Below, in pieces: positions 1-6,614 of a DNA stretch of 10,241 nt. Both the position numbers and the translations under genes were made by a program. The notes beneath the pieces are model-generated. The model did no database searches. It saw nothing but the letters and a program-made list of their open reading frames with translations, and was not told the origin of the DNA. The DNA comes from JBGVMW01 sp045125095 (GTDB taxonomy: Bacteria; Bacillota; Clostridia; Lachnospirales; Lachnospiraceae). Within the stretch, counting starts at the first letter, position 1. Each line of letters opens with the position of its first letter. Where the stretch lies: the NCBI GenBank assembly GCA_045125095.1, contig JBGVMW010000270.1:1-10241 (forward strand). Reading direction: 5' to 3'.

Positions 1-210
1 AATTGTTTGTGACAGATAGCTGTTTGCTACATAGTCTATATGTGACCCTCTGAAAACGTCGGCACTTAGGCTGTGTATTTTACAGCCTTAGTGTCCGCTA
101 CGTTTGAAGGGAGCGAGAGCGTGTCGAATATAGACTATGTAGTAAGCAGCTATTTGCACAAACAATTCTGACAATTTACGGATGGTTATCACTTTCGCAA
201 ACGCCTAGAA
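1..210 (+). repeat. Left copy of ~200-bp inverted repeat; long quasi-palindromic hairpin element
   Basis: Positions 10-210 match the reverse complement of 10041-10241 with no gaps and about eleven mismatches. Within the copy, 1-40 pairs with 129-167 (outer arms sharing AATTGTTTGTG and CTACATAGTCTATA). The inner arms converge on a terminal hairpin GGCTGT (69-74)/ACAGCC (82-87). The whole 167-nt unit could therefore extrude as one long imperfect hairpin. Positions 168-210 are an asymmetric tail shared by both copies and facing the cargo. No ORF is visible. It resembles a MITE-like or REP-like non-autonomous element; that identity is inference. The copy may continue left of the window. Confidence 0.93.
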
Positions 211-225
211 ATTGTATTTTACAAT
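211..225. repeat. Small hairpin next to the left repeat
   Basis: ATTGTA (211-216) and TACAAT (220-225) flank TTT. It abuts the end of the shared repeat and contains the same TGTATTTTACA string found at the tip of the main hairpin (73-83 region). It could be chance in AT-rich DNA, or a worn extra piece of the element. Confidence 0.3.
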
Positions 226-280
226 GTCAGAGATTAAAAATCAATGTACAAAACAAAATTGGGTACTACAAAAAAATACA

Positions 281-312
281 GTACTTGTAAAAATAAAGTA
301 CAAGAATATAAT
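281..312 (+). promoter_or_regulatory. Candidate promoter with overlapping dyad, upstream of ferredoxin remnant
   Basis: A TTGTAA -35-like box (285-290) and a perfect TATAAT -10 box (307-312) are separated by 16 bp. A dyad CTTGTA (284-289)/TACAAG (299-304) sits across the -35 box and spacer, as an operator would. Downstream, AGGAG (331-335) is a Shine-Dalgarno-like string just before the broken ferredoxin frame, so this may be the leftover promoter of a lost gene. Confidence 0.45.
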
Positions 313-330
313 TGGCATATAAAACTGTGA

Positions 331-552
331 AGGAGATGTCCGGTTAGTGCGATACCTTGTGATAATTATCGTGTGTGTGATAGGAGCAAATGTATTTCAT
401 GTTTGCAATGTATATCTGTATGCCCTAAGAATGCACGACGAATCAATTCTGTAATTCTAAAGATTGCAGAATTAAAAATGCGGAAATTGTGTAGTGGAAG
501 GAAAGTGAATAAATTATATGTTCCAAATGAAAAGAATATTGAGGGGCTATAG
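331..552 (+). pseudogene. C-terminal remnant of an EFR1-like flavodoxin/ferredoxin protein
   Basis: A frame open from 331 to a TAG at 550-552 encodes about 73 residues with a classic 4Fe-4S ferredoxin motif: C-I-S-C-L-Q-C-I-S-V-C-P-K-N-A, followed by a basic tail (RRIN...LKMRKLCSGRKVNKLYV). This closely resembles the end of EFR1-family proteins, which carry an N-terminal flavodoxin-like part and C-terminal ferredoxin clusters and act as small electron carriers. The flavodoxin part is absent: a TGA lies directly upstream at 328-330 and the frame has no ATG before the cluster. A preceding C-P-V-S-A-I-P-C looks like the end of a first cluster. I read it as a 5'-truncated gene. A small ferredoxin from a non-ATG start is possible but less likely. 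Confidence 0.65.
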
Positions 553-555
553 TTA

Positions 556-680
556 ATGAAGCAGAGGAATGATTTTTTCCCTTTTATGTGTTCAATAATT
601 ACATTGCTAATGGGGGGTTTGTAGGCTCTGTTATTTTTTGAGCACTAATCTGTGAATATGTACTTAGTGGTAAAGATAGA
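556..680 (+). pseudogene. Broken N-terminal part of a small membrane protein
   Basis: ATG at 556 opens a 22-residue frame (MKQRNDFFPF, then a hydrophobic stretch ending LLMGGL) that stops at 622-624. Shifting frame at the run of six G (612-617) continues as GFVGSVIF, then an in-frame TGA (639-641), then ALICEYVLSGKDR, which runs without a stop into the GTG-started ORF at 681. The pieces look like one membrane protein broken by a homopolymer frameshift and a nonsense codon. The family is not recognised. Confidence 0.45.
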
Positions 681-953
681 GTGATACCCAAGAAAAAAAG
701 ATACGTTAATTTCATATGTGTATGTGCATTTTTCTTTCTGGGATTGTTTTACTTAGGAAAAGCAGGAATAATACGATTTCGTATTTTCAATTCGTTTTCC
801 AATGGAATAATGATTATGAATACGTTGTTTCTGGCATATGCCATTATAGAAAATATATTTTTTACCAATAGCAGGAAAGAGAAGATTGTGATGATAGCAG
901 CGTCTATCGTTGGATTTATAAGTAGTTTTTTGACACTTGTAATAACTGTTTAA
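681..953 (+). CDS. Hypothetical three-helix membrane protein, probably the C-terminal part of a broken gene
   Basis: The ORF encodes 90 residues from a GTG codon with no good Shine-Dalgarno site. Residues ~9-25, ~41-61 and ~69-90 are three hydrophobic segments, with basic residues before the first (KKKR) and before the third (SRKEK). The frame is open upstream to 642 and matches the disrupted N-terminal fragment at 556-680, so an ancestral four-helix protein is likely. I do not recognise the family. It lies on the same strand as the following TetR gene but is separated from it by a strong promoter. As it stands it may not be expressed. Confidence 0.4.
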   Translation: MIPKKKRYVNFICVCAFFFLGLFYLGKAGIIRFRIFNSFSNGIMIMNTLFLAYAIIENIFFTNSRKEKIVMIAASIVGFISSFLTLVITV

Positions 954-986
954 TCATGTCGATGTATTTCTATGTTACGGTATTTC

Positions 987-1015
987 TTGACAGAAATTGC
1001 TTTTGTTCATATAAT
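987..1015 (+). promoter_or_regulatory. Perfect consensus promoter of the TetR/flavodoxin operon
   Basis: TTGACA (987-992), a 17-bp spacer and TATAAT (1010-1015) form an exact sigma-70/sigma-A-type promoter. Transcription would start near 1022, in the centre of the palindrome at 1005-1041, so a bound repressor would block it. Confidence 0.9.
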
Positions 1016-1041
1016 TAAACCGACGGTTTAATTATATGAAC
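1005..1041. promoter_or_regulatory. 37-bp perfect palindrome, probable TetR operator
   Basis: Arms GTTCATATAATTAAACCG (1005-1022) and its exact reverse complement (1024-1041) flank a single A. The core AAACCGACGGTTT is the kind of short dyad bound by TetR/AcrR repressors. The site covers the -10 box and start point and ends one base before the ribosome site of the TetR gene, the expected arrangement for autorepression. Confidence 0.88.
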
Positions 1042-1054
1042 GAGGAGTAATAAA

Positions 1055-1696
1055 ATGGCAAGAAGGAAAAAGGAACCACAAAGTGTACATAGGAAGAATA
1101 TATCAATGGTAGCAGAGCAGCTGTTTATGAAAAAGGGAATAGAGAATACATCGATGAATGATATAGCAAAGGAAGCAGGGTATAGCAAGGCGACCTTATA
1201 TGTATATTTCAAAGACAAAGAGGAGCTTGTCAGTGTATTAGTGTTGGAAAGTATGCAGAAATTGCACGATTATATTAGCCTGGCGTTGGAAAGTAGCAGT
1301 AATACCAAAGAATGTTATGAAAAAATCTGCAATGCTTTAGTAGAATATCAGGAGGAGTATCCATTTTATTTGGGTATGGTACTTAAAACAATTGACATTG
1401 ATTTTGAAACAACACATTTTTTGCCGGAAGAAAAGGAAACATTTTTGGTTGGCGAGAGGATAAACGAGTTACTGTGTACTTTTTTGAGAAAAGGAATAGA
1501 AAATAGAGAGATACGTTCCGATATAGAGATTTTGCCAACAATATTTTCTTTTTGGGGAATGTTGTCGGGGGCTATTTTACTTGCTGCTAATAAAGAAGAA
1601 TATATTACACAACATCTAAAAAAATCAAAGAGCGAATTTTTACTATACGGATTTGATATGCTTTACAATTCGCTGATAATTGAGGGGAGGAAATAG
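1055..1696 (+). CDS. TetR/AcrR-family transcriptional repressor
   Basis: This 213-residue protein has the usual TetR length. Its N-terminal helix-turn-helix spans about residues 17-60 and includes NTSMNDIAKEAGYSKATLYV followed by YFKDKEEL, the signature of the TetR DNA-binding domain. The C-terminal ~150 residues form the variable ligand and dimer domain, and their ligand cannot be deduced. The start is set by GAGGAG (1042-1047), 7 bp before ATG. The gene directly follows the consensus promoter and the 37-bp palindrome, so it very probably represses itself and the downstream flavodoxin gene, which begins 2 bp after its stop. Induction by a redox-active or toxic small molecule would suit the neighbour, but this is inference. 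Confidence 0.92.
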   Translation: MARRKKEPQSVHRKNISMVAEQLFMKKGIENTSMNDIAKEAGYSKATLYVYFKDKEELVSVLVLESMQKLHDYISLALESSSNTKECYEKICNALVEYQEEYPFYLGMVLKTIDIDFETTHFLPEEKETFLVGERINELLCTFLRKGIENREIRSDIEILPTIFSFWGMLSGAILLAANKEEYITQHLKKSKSEFLLYGFDMLYNSLIIEGRK

Positions 1697-1698
1697 TA

Positions 1699-2265
1699 AT
1701 GGACAAAAAATTACTTGCATTATTGGGAAGCCCTCATAAAGACGGGGCAACAGGAACGATGCTTAAGTATGTCTTACAAATTGCAGGACAACAAGGATGG
1801 CAGATTGAATTTGTAAACCTATATGAACAACGTATAGATTATTGTAATGGATGTCGAGTATGTATAAAAACCGGAAATTGCATACAGAAAGATGATGTGC
1901 AGAAAATAAGTCGGTTAATTAGAGAGTGTGATATAGTAGTGCTTGCGGCACCTGTTTATTGGGCAAATGTTCCTGCAGTAGTTAAAAATTTATTTGACAG
2001 GTTGTTAGGTGTGGCAATGGAAGAAACAAAAACATTTCCCAAAGCAAGATTATCTAAAAATCAAAAATATTTTCTATTAACATCATGTAATACGCCAGCA
2101 CCGTTTTCTTTCCTGTGTGGACAAAGTACAGGAGCCGTTAGAAGCATGAAGGAGTTTTTTGAAACATCAGGAATGAAGTATGCCGGAAAATGTGTATGGG
2201 CAGGGCAAGATAAGAAGACTTTGCCAATACACATTAAGAAAAAAATAGAAAATATATTGAAATAA
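1699..2265 (+). CDS. Flavodoxin-fold NAD(P)H-dependent oxidoreductase with Isf-like cysteine motif
   Basis: The 188-residue protein begins KKLLALLGSPHKDGATGTM, the FMN-phosphate-binding loop of the NADPH-dependent FMN reductase/flavodoxin-like family, and carries AAPVYWANVPAVVKNLFDRL (about residues 83-102), the second family signature. Between them lies C49-x2-C52-x2-C55-x5-C61. This matches the compact cysteine motif of iron-sulfur flavoproteins (Isf), although many relatives keep a similar motif without proof of a cluster. It probably passes electrons from NAD(P)H to a quinone, nitro or disulfide-type acceptor in the cytoplasm; the substrate is unknown. GAGGGGAGG (1682-1690), inside the end of the TetR gene, is its ribosome site, 8 bp before ATG. 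The two genes form one operon under TetR control. Confidence 0.88.
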   Translation: MDKKLLALLGSPHKDGATGTMLKYVLQIAGQQGWQIEFVNLYEQRIDYCNGCRVCIKTGNCIQKDDVQKISRLIRECDIVVLAAPVYWANVPAVVKNLFDRLLGVAMEETKTFPKARLSKNQKYFLLTSCNTPAPFSFLCGQSTGAVRSMKEFFETSGMKYAGKCVWAGQDKKTLPIHIKKKIENILK

Positions 2266-2293
2266 GATGTTTATATGAAAAGGAAATGTTTAT

Positions 2294-2353
2294 ATGGGAA
2301 TTGTTTTTGGATATTTAGCGTTGGTTTGCATTTGTATGTTAGTGGCAAAATGA
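2294..2353 (+). pseudogene. Truncated N-terminus of a membrane protein
   Basis: A ribosome-like AAAAGGA string precedes ATG 2294, which encodes 19 residues (MGIVFGYLALVCICMLVAK) before TGA. It reads as the first membrane helix of a larger protein, possibly a b-type cytochrome or ferric-reductase-like protein of the kind often found beside flavodoxin genes. The rest is deleted. A functional mini-peptide cannot be excluded. Confidence 0.4.
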
Positions 2354-2438
2354 TGCATTAAAAGAGTTAGAAACACTTGTTAAGGTTGAGGGAAGAGGTA
2401 AACTTATTTCTTCAAATAGCAAGATGGGAAGAGAATAA
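2352..2438 (+). pseudogene. C-terminal gene remnant
   Basis: An open frame with no start codon near its beginning reads DALKELETLVKVEGRGKLIS and runs on to a TAA at 2436-2438. Its composition is protein-like and a terminator follows 9 bp later, which suits the 3' end of a real gene whose middle has been deleted. It is in a different frame from the remnant at 2294. The family is not recognised. Confidence 0.35.
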
Positions 2439-2447
2439 TTTATGATT

Positions 2448-2490
2448 AATCACTCTGTTTACGATGATGTAAATAGGGTGATTTTTGTTT
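2448..2490 (+). terminator. Rho-independent terminator closing the TetR/flavodoxin operon
   Basis: Arms 2448-2462 (AATCACTCTGTTTAC) and 2469-2483 (GTAAATAGGGTGATT) pair over 15 positions, two of them G-U, around a 6-nt loop. A T-rich tract (2482-2490) follows. It separates the redox operon from the defence operon. Confidence 0.8.
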
Positions 2491-2536
2491 GTGGATACAA
2501 AACTACACATAAATGAGAATAGTTCACAATTGAATG

Positions 2537-2564
2537 TTGATTTTTGTGCAAAACTGTATATAAT
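2537..2564 (+). promoter_or_regulatory. Promoter of the defence operon
   Basis: TTGATT (2537-2542), a 16-bp spacer and TATAAT (2559-2564) lie just upstream of the first defence gene. Transcription would begin near 2571, 25 bp before the ATG at 2596. This argues against any protein start farther upstream. No obvious operator dyad is present, so constitutive expression is plausible. Confidence 0.78.
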
Positions 2565-2595
2565 AGAAAGTAGAAAAGAATGTGAGGTAGCAATC

Positions 2596-3909
2596 ATGTT
2601 AATTCAATTTAATTTTAAAAATTTCAAATCATTCAGAGAAGAGGCTACTTTGGATTTGTCTGCAGCAAAGATGACCGAGTTTTCAGACAGAGTAGTGACG
2701 GTTGGTAGCGAGAAGATTTTGCCGGTTGCTGCCATTTATGGTGCAAATGCAAGCGGAAAGTCTAATATATACAATGCTTTTGAATATATGTCTGAGTATG
2801 TTGCAGAGTCCTTTAAGTATGGCGATGAGGAGGAGAAGTTTGAAGAGTTCAGACCAACTCCGTTCTTGTTTGATTCCACATCTGCTGATGCAGAATCCAG
2901 CTTTGAGGTATATTTTACATTGCCCGGCGATAAGTCTGAGAGAAGCTATAACTATGGTTTTTGCATCAATAAGGAAGGTGTAACCGAAGAATGGCTTAAT
3001 TCCAAGGCAAAGACTGCCAGAAAGTATAGTACAGTATTTTATCGTGGAACTACTGACGAGGAGCTTGATTTGTCGGGCTTCCCTAAAAGCAGCAGGGATA
3101 ATATTCAGGTGGCATTGGAAAAGCAGGTGCTTATCATTTCCCTGGGAGCAAAGTTGAAGATTGGTAAGTGTAAGGCAATCAGGGATTGGTTCCTTGCAAA
3201 TGAGTTTGCAGATTTTGGAGATCCTTTTACCAACTTCTTTATGTCACGAAGATTGCCGAAGGGATTTGTAGAAGATAAGAATGTGCAGCAAAAAGTTGTA
3301 GAATATTTCGCATCTTTTGATGAGCATATCAAGGATTTCAGAATTGAAAAGGTTCCTCAGGAGGCTGAAAGCAAGGAAGAGAGATACAAAATTAACGCAC
3401 TTCACGAGATGATTGATTCTGATGAAATGGCGGAAATTCCGTTGGGATTGGAGTCAGCCGGAACTTTGAAGATGTTTGCGTTATATCCGGAGTTGCAGGA
3501 AGTGTTGGAGAAGGGCAGTGTGTTCTTCATTGATGAATTAAATGCTCGTCTGCATCCGTTACTAGTAAGGAATTTCCTACTTACATTCTTGAATCCGGAA
3601 ATCAACACTAATCATGCACAGCTTGTATTTACAACCCATGATACATGGCAGTTATCTAACCAGTTGTTACGCCGTGACGAAATCTGGTTTGTAGAAAAGG
3701 ATGAAAGAGGTGTATCCACACTTTACTCATTAGCTGACTTTGTGGATGAGGATGGTTCCCGTATCCGTAAGGACGAAAGCTATGAGAAGAATTACCTGAT
3801 TGGAAAGTACGGTGCGATTCCGACCTTAAAGAGTATTGATATATTTAAGGGCGCTCAATGTCCGGGGGACATTGGTTTAGCGCCGACCGGAGTGGAACGG
3901 AGAGAATGA
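2596..3909 (+). CDS. abiLi: AbiLi-like AAA15-family ATPase (first gene of an AbiL/RloAB-type pair)
   Basis: The 437-residue ATPase starts MLIQFNFKNFKSFREEATLD, the usual opening of AAA15/OLD-like ABC-type ATPases. Walker A is GANASGKSN (49-57), the signature segment is LESAGT (285-290), Walker B is VFFIDEL (309-315) and the switch histidine is H348 in TTHD. DEIWFVEK (361-368) and the C-terminal YLIGKYGAIP are also family hallmarks. The start at 2596 is supported by GAGGT 7 bp upstream and by the promoter lying inside the longer open frame that begins at 2485. It is paired with an RloB-domain gene, as in abortive infection system AbiL, where the ATPase is thought to sense phage and work with the RloB partner. 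The final ~20 residues (GAQCPGDIGLAPTGVERRE) look foreign: they are encoded by a strong hairpin (3850-3884). The AbiL label rests on domain pairing. Confidence 0.85.
   Translation: MLIQFNFKNFKSFREEATLDLSAAKMTEFSDRVVTVGSEKILPVAAIYGANASGKSNIYNAFEYMSEYVAESFKYGDEEEKFEEFRPTPFLFDSTSADAESSFEVYFTLPGDKSERSYNYGFCINKEGVTEEWLNSKAKTARKYSTVFYRGTTDEELDLSGFPKSSRDNIQVALEKQVLIISLGAKLKIGKCKAIRDWFLANEFADFGDPFTNFFMSRRLPKGFVEDKNVQQKVVEYFASFDEHIKDFRIEKVPQEAESKEERYKINALHEMIDSDEMAEIPLGLESAGTLKMFALYPELQEVLEKGSVFFIDELNARLHPLLVRNFLLTFLNPEINTNHAQLVFTTHDTWQLSNQLLRRDEIWFVEKDERGVSTLYSLADFVDEDGSRIRKDESYEKNYLIGKYGAIPTLKSIDIFKGAQCPGDIGLAPTGVERRE
3850..3884 (+). repeat. Strong hairpin inside the 3' end of the AAA15 gene
   Basis: GGCGCT (3850-3855) pairs with AGCGCC (3879-3884) and CAATGTCC (3856-3863) pairs with GGACATTG (3867-3874). 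The loop is GGG and there is a GTTT bulge on the 3' side. It is much more GC-rich than its surroundings. It encodes part of the odd C-terminal tail, and the sequence just after it supplies the ribosome site of the next gene. It looks like an inserted REP-like palindromic repeat and could also modulate translation of the RloB gene. Confidence 0.75.
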
Positions 3910-3911
3910 GT

Positions 3912-4562
3912 ATGGCGAAAAAGGACAGAACAGGTAACAGAAAAACTCGTGAGCAGAGAAAACAATTTAAGGTGCCAGAATTAGGCTACTACTTGATTGT
4001 TACGGATACAGAAGCTACGGAACGATGTTTCTTCACAGGACTCCATCAGGCATTGCCGGAAGATGTGAAAAACAAGCTTGTGATAAAGGTGGTAGAGACT
4101 AAAACTCGCACTATGATTGATAAATGTCTGGAACTCACTGCTTATGATGCACAGTATCGAATCCCATGGATTGTGTTTGATAGAGACCAAGTGCAAGGGT
4201 TTGATGAGATTATAAAAGAGGCAGAGGATAAAGGAATACAAGTGGGCTGGTCCAATCCATGTTTTGAAATATGGATGTATGCCTACTTTGGTTCTATGCC
4301 AGCAATCCAAGATTCGTGGACATGTTGCTCAGATTTCGGACGAGTATATGAAACTAAGACTGGACAGAAGTATTCCAAGGCAGATGAGCAGATGTATGGA
4401 AAACTCTGCAAAGCCGGTGACGAAGAAAAGGCAATTCAGATAGCGCAGCAGAAGTTGGAGCAGTGTAAAAGAGAAGGTAAAACAAAATCATCGGAAATGT
4501 GTCCGTGTACGACGGTGCATGAGTTGGTGGGGGAGATTAAGGGTAAGGTGCTATATGTGTAG
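3912..4562 (+). CDS. abiLii: RloB-domain protein, AbiLii-like (second gene of the AbiL/RloAB-type pair)
   Basis: The 216-residue protein has the RloB layout: a basic N-terminus with NRKTREQRK, a first strand LIVTDTEATE (28-37), IVFDRD (87-92), the hallmark SNPCFEIW (114-121) and a C-terminal PCTTVHELVGEI (198-209). RloB domains resemble TOPRIM nucleases, with an acidic first strand and a D-x-D; here E34 and D90/D92 are candidates. Most relatives I know read like GEKTE or GExTE at the first motif, and here it is DTEATE. ATG 3912 is favoured because GGAGAG (3899-3904) lies 7 bp upstream; ATG 3906 would overlap the previous stop (ATGA) but sits too close to that site. Its role is probably the effector or nuclease half of the anti-phage pair. 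Confidence 0.85.
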   Translation: MAKKDRTGNRKTREQRKQFKVPELGYYLIVTDTEATERCFFTGLHQALPEDVKNKLVIKVVETKTRTMIDKCLELTAYDAQYRIPWIVFDRDQVQGFDEIIKEAEDKGIQVGWSNPCFEIWMYAYFGSMPAIQDSWTCCSDFGRVYETKTGQKYSKADEQMYGKLCKAGDEEKAIQIAQQKLEQCKREGKTKSSEMCPCTTVHELVGEIKGKVLYV

Positions 4563-4589
4563 GAAATATAGAGAAGAGGAGGAAATAGA

Positions 4590-6614
4590 ATGTACTTTAA
4601 ATCGCTAAAAATGGTTAATTTTCGTAAGTTTAGGACAACAGAAAATATAATCGAATTTGCAGATGCTGAATCATATGAAAAGCAGAAATGGGATAATGAA
4701 GTAGATGTCAATGTTGCATCTACAGTTACATTAGTTGTAGGAAAGAATAATGCTGGAAAGACAACTATAATTCAAGCATTGGATAAATTGGTAAACCATA
4801 ACGATAGATTTGGTGTAAAAGATTTTAATATGGATTACCTTAAAGAAATGGCAATGAAATATCAAGAGGACAATTTTGAAGAAATACCGTCTATTGATTT
4901 TGAAATAACAATAGGTCTTGATAAGGGCAAAGACGATTATGTAACCAATATTGTTCCTTTTTTGACAATAGGTGGGGTTACAGCAACAGAAGTTACTATT
5001 TGTGTGAAATTTGAATTGGCAGAAAAGGAAACCTTTATTAATGCTATAAAAGCCACTTTTAGTAAGGAAAAGAAAAAATTTAATGCATTATATGAGTTGA
5101 GTAATGTGATAGAAGACAAGATTTCGTTATTTAAGATTAATTATTATAACGCAAAAGGCAAAATGGTAGAAAGATTTCGATTAAATCAGCTAATAGAATT
5201 TGTGCCTATTCTAGTTACAAATATTGAGTCGGGAAATGCGCTATCTCAGGCATTTAATCGTATTGTAAAGTACCGTTATGAGAATACTTTTTCATCTGAT
5301 AAGCAACAAATTGAAAACGAGCTGGATACAATTAATGACAAACTTACACAAAATATTGATGCATCACACACAAAAGATATTAATGCATCCTTAGATAAAA
5401 TTATATCCGGAAATTCAATACAAGTGAATTTATGTGCGGATATTACATTTAAAAAGTTAATGGAAAATCTTATTCGATATGAATATGTTGAAGGGGATAA
5501 ATATATTCCGGAAAATCAGTTTGGATTGGGATATAGTAACTTGATGATGATAATTGCACAATTGATTGATTATATTGAAAAGTACCCCGAAAGTTCTTTT
5601 AATAGTAAGGTTAATCTCATTAGTATAGAAGAACCAGAAACGCATATGCATCCACAAATGCAAGAATTGTTTATTCAGTATATAAACGATGCAATAAACA
5701 TATTGCTTGAAGCGAAAGATAAGCATGTAAACAGTCAGTTGGTAATAACAACGCATTCATCACATATTGTTAATAGTAAGATTCAGACAGGCAGCACCTT
5801 TAATAACATTAATTATATTACGGAAAGAAATGGAATATCGGCGGCCGTTTTGTTAAATGATAATGTTGTATCTCCAAATGGTGATAATGTGGAAGAGAAC
5901 TTTAAGTTTATTAAAAAGCATATAAGGTTTGGAGTTTCGGATGCCTTGTTTTCAGATGCGGTTATTTTTGTTGAAGGGATAACAGAAAATACTATTTTGC
6001 CTTATTATATAGCAGAAGATTTGGATTTAAAGCATAGATATATAACCATTGTTAAAATAGATGGTGCCCATGCATTTGTATATGAGAATATGTTAAAGGC
6101 TTTAGGAATTCCGGTAGCAATTATCACAGATTTGGATATTAAACGTAGTGATGCTGAAAAAAGTGGATTTACTCCTGTTAACTCACTTGTTGGTCGTGAA
6201 ACAACAAACAAAACCATAGAATATTTTTGGGGTACTAAAAATATAGAAAATATTACCTGGCCAATTAGTAGCGGGAATATTTCAATATTTTTTCAAGATT
6301 ACTATGATTCTTTATACCGAACAAGTTTTGAAGAGGCTTTTATTGCCAAAAATAAAGAAAATAATATAGTTAATGATGTGCTAAAGGAACTTAAACCGAG
6401 GATTTACAATCAGATTTTAGGTGCTCCAATTGATTATAATAACAATAGCAGTAAAGCGTACGAGTGGCAAAGAAAACTATCTGATACAAAGAGTGAATTT
6501 GCTAATTCAATTTTATATAAACTACTTGTTGAAGATAAAGATATTCCAGTATTACCTCAATATTTACAGGATGCATTGGATCACATAAAGAATACAATTA
6601 AAGGGGGAAGATGA
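4590..6614 (+). CDS. gajA: GajA-like OLD-family ATP-dependent nuclease (Gabija system)
   Basis: This 674-residue protein combines an ABC-type ATPase with a TOPRIM nuclease. Walker A is GKNNAGKT (51-58), the signature segment is FGLGYSNLMM (311-320), Walker B is LISIEEPETHMHP (343-355) and the H-loop is THSSH (388-392). The TOPRIM part has VEG with E462 and D514-L-D516 after GIPVAIIT, the metal-binding set of class 2 OLD nucleases. These residues are all present, so it should be catalytically competent. In Gabija, GajA forms a multimer that cuts DNA when nucleotide levels fall during phage replication and acts with GajB. The start follows GAGGAGG (4576-4582) by 7 bp, 27 bp after the RloB stop. 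The next gene overlaps its stop codon. It is somewhat longer than the founding B. cereus GajA (about 580 residues). An uncharacterised class 2 OLD/UvrD relative is the alternative. Confidence 0.87.
   Translation: MYFKSLKMVNFRKFRTTENIIEFADAESYEKQKWDNEVDVNVASTVTLVVGKNNAGKTTIIQALDKLVNHNDRFGVKDFNMDYLKEMAMKYQEDNFEEIPSIDFEITIGLDKGKDDYVTNIVPFLTIGGVTATEVTICVKFELAEKETFINAIKATFSKEKKKFNALYELSNVIEDKISLFKINYYNAKGKMVERFRLNQLIEFVPILVTNIESGNALSQAFNRIVKYRYENTFSSDKQQIENELDTINDKLTQNIDASHTKDINASLDKIISGNSIQVNLCADITFKKLMENLIRYEYVEGDKYIPENQFGLGYSNLMMIIAQLIDYIEKYPESSFNSKVNLISIEEPETHMHPQMQELFIQYINDAINILLEAKDKHVNSQLVITTHSSHIVNSKIQTGSTFNNINYITERNGISAAVLLNDNVVSPNGDNVEENFKFIKKHIRFGVSDALFSDAVIFVEGITENTILPYYIAEDLDLKHRYITIVKIDGAHAFVYENMLKALGIPVAIITDLDIKRSDAEKSGFTPVNSLVGRETTNKTIEYFWGTKNIENITWPISSGNISIFFQDYYDSLYRTSFEEAFIAKNKENNIVNDVLKELKPRIYNQILGAPIDYNNNSSKAYEWQRKLSDTKSEFANSILYKLLVEDKDIPVLPQYLQDALDHIKNTIKGGR

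Noticed and set aside
1..210. CRISPR array or tRNA/rRNA at the window ends
   Set aside because: There are only two inverted copies 10 kb apart with no short spaced direct repeats, and no cloverleaf or rRNA motifs.
1015..1218. Minus-strand ORF opposite the TetR gene
   Set aside because: It is antisense to a well-supported helix-turn-helix coding region and has no start signal or recognisable domain.
2485..2595. 37-residue N-terminal extension of the AAA15 protein from 2485
   Set aside because: The stretch contains the TATAAT promoter and overlaps the upstream terminator. The ATG at 2596 has a good ribosome site and gives the family-typical start.
3858..3911. Longer RloB start at 3858
   Set aside because: It lies inside the hairpin and the coding end of the previous gene with no ribosome site. 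The residues are not RloB-like.
3981..4310. 109-residue minus-strand ORF opposite the RloB gene
   Set aside because: It is a shadow of a conserved domain region and has no homology-like features.
4500..4589. Separate promoter for the Gabija-like genes
   Set aside because: TATATG-like and TTGGTG-like strings exist, but with about 22-bp spacing and poor matches. I do not consider it convincing.
5457..5756. 99-residue minus-strand ORF opposite the GajA ATPase domain
   Set aside because: It is antisense to the Walker B and H-loop region, with no ribosome site.
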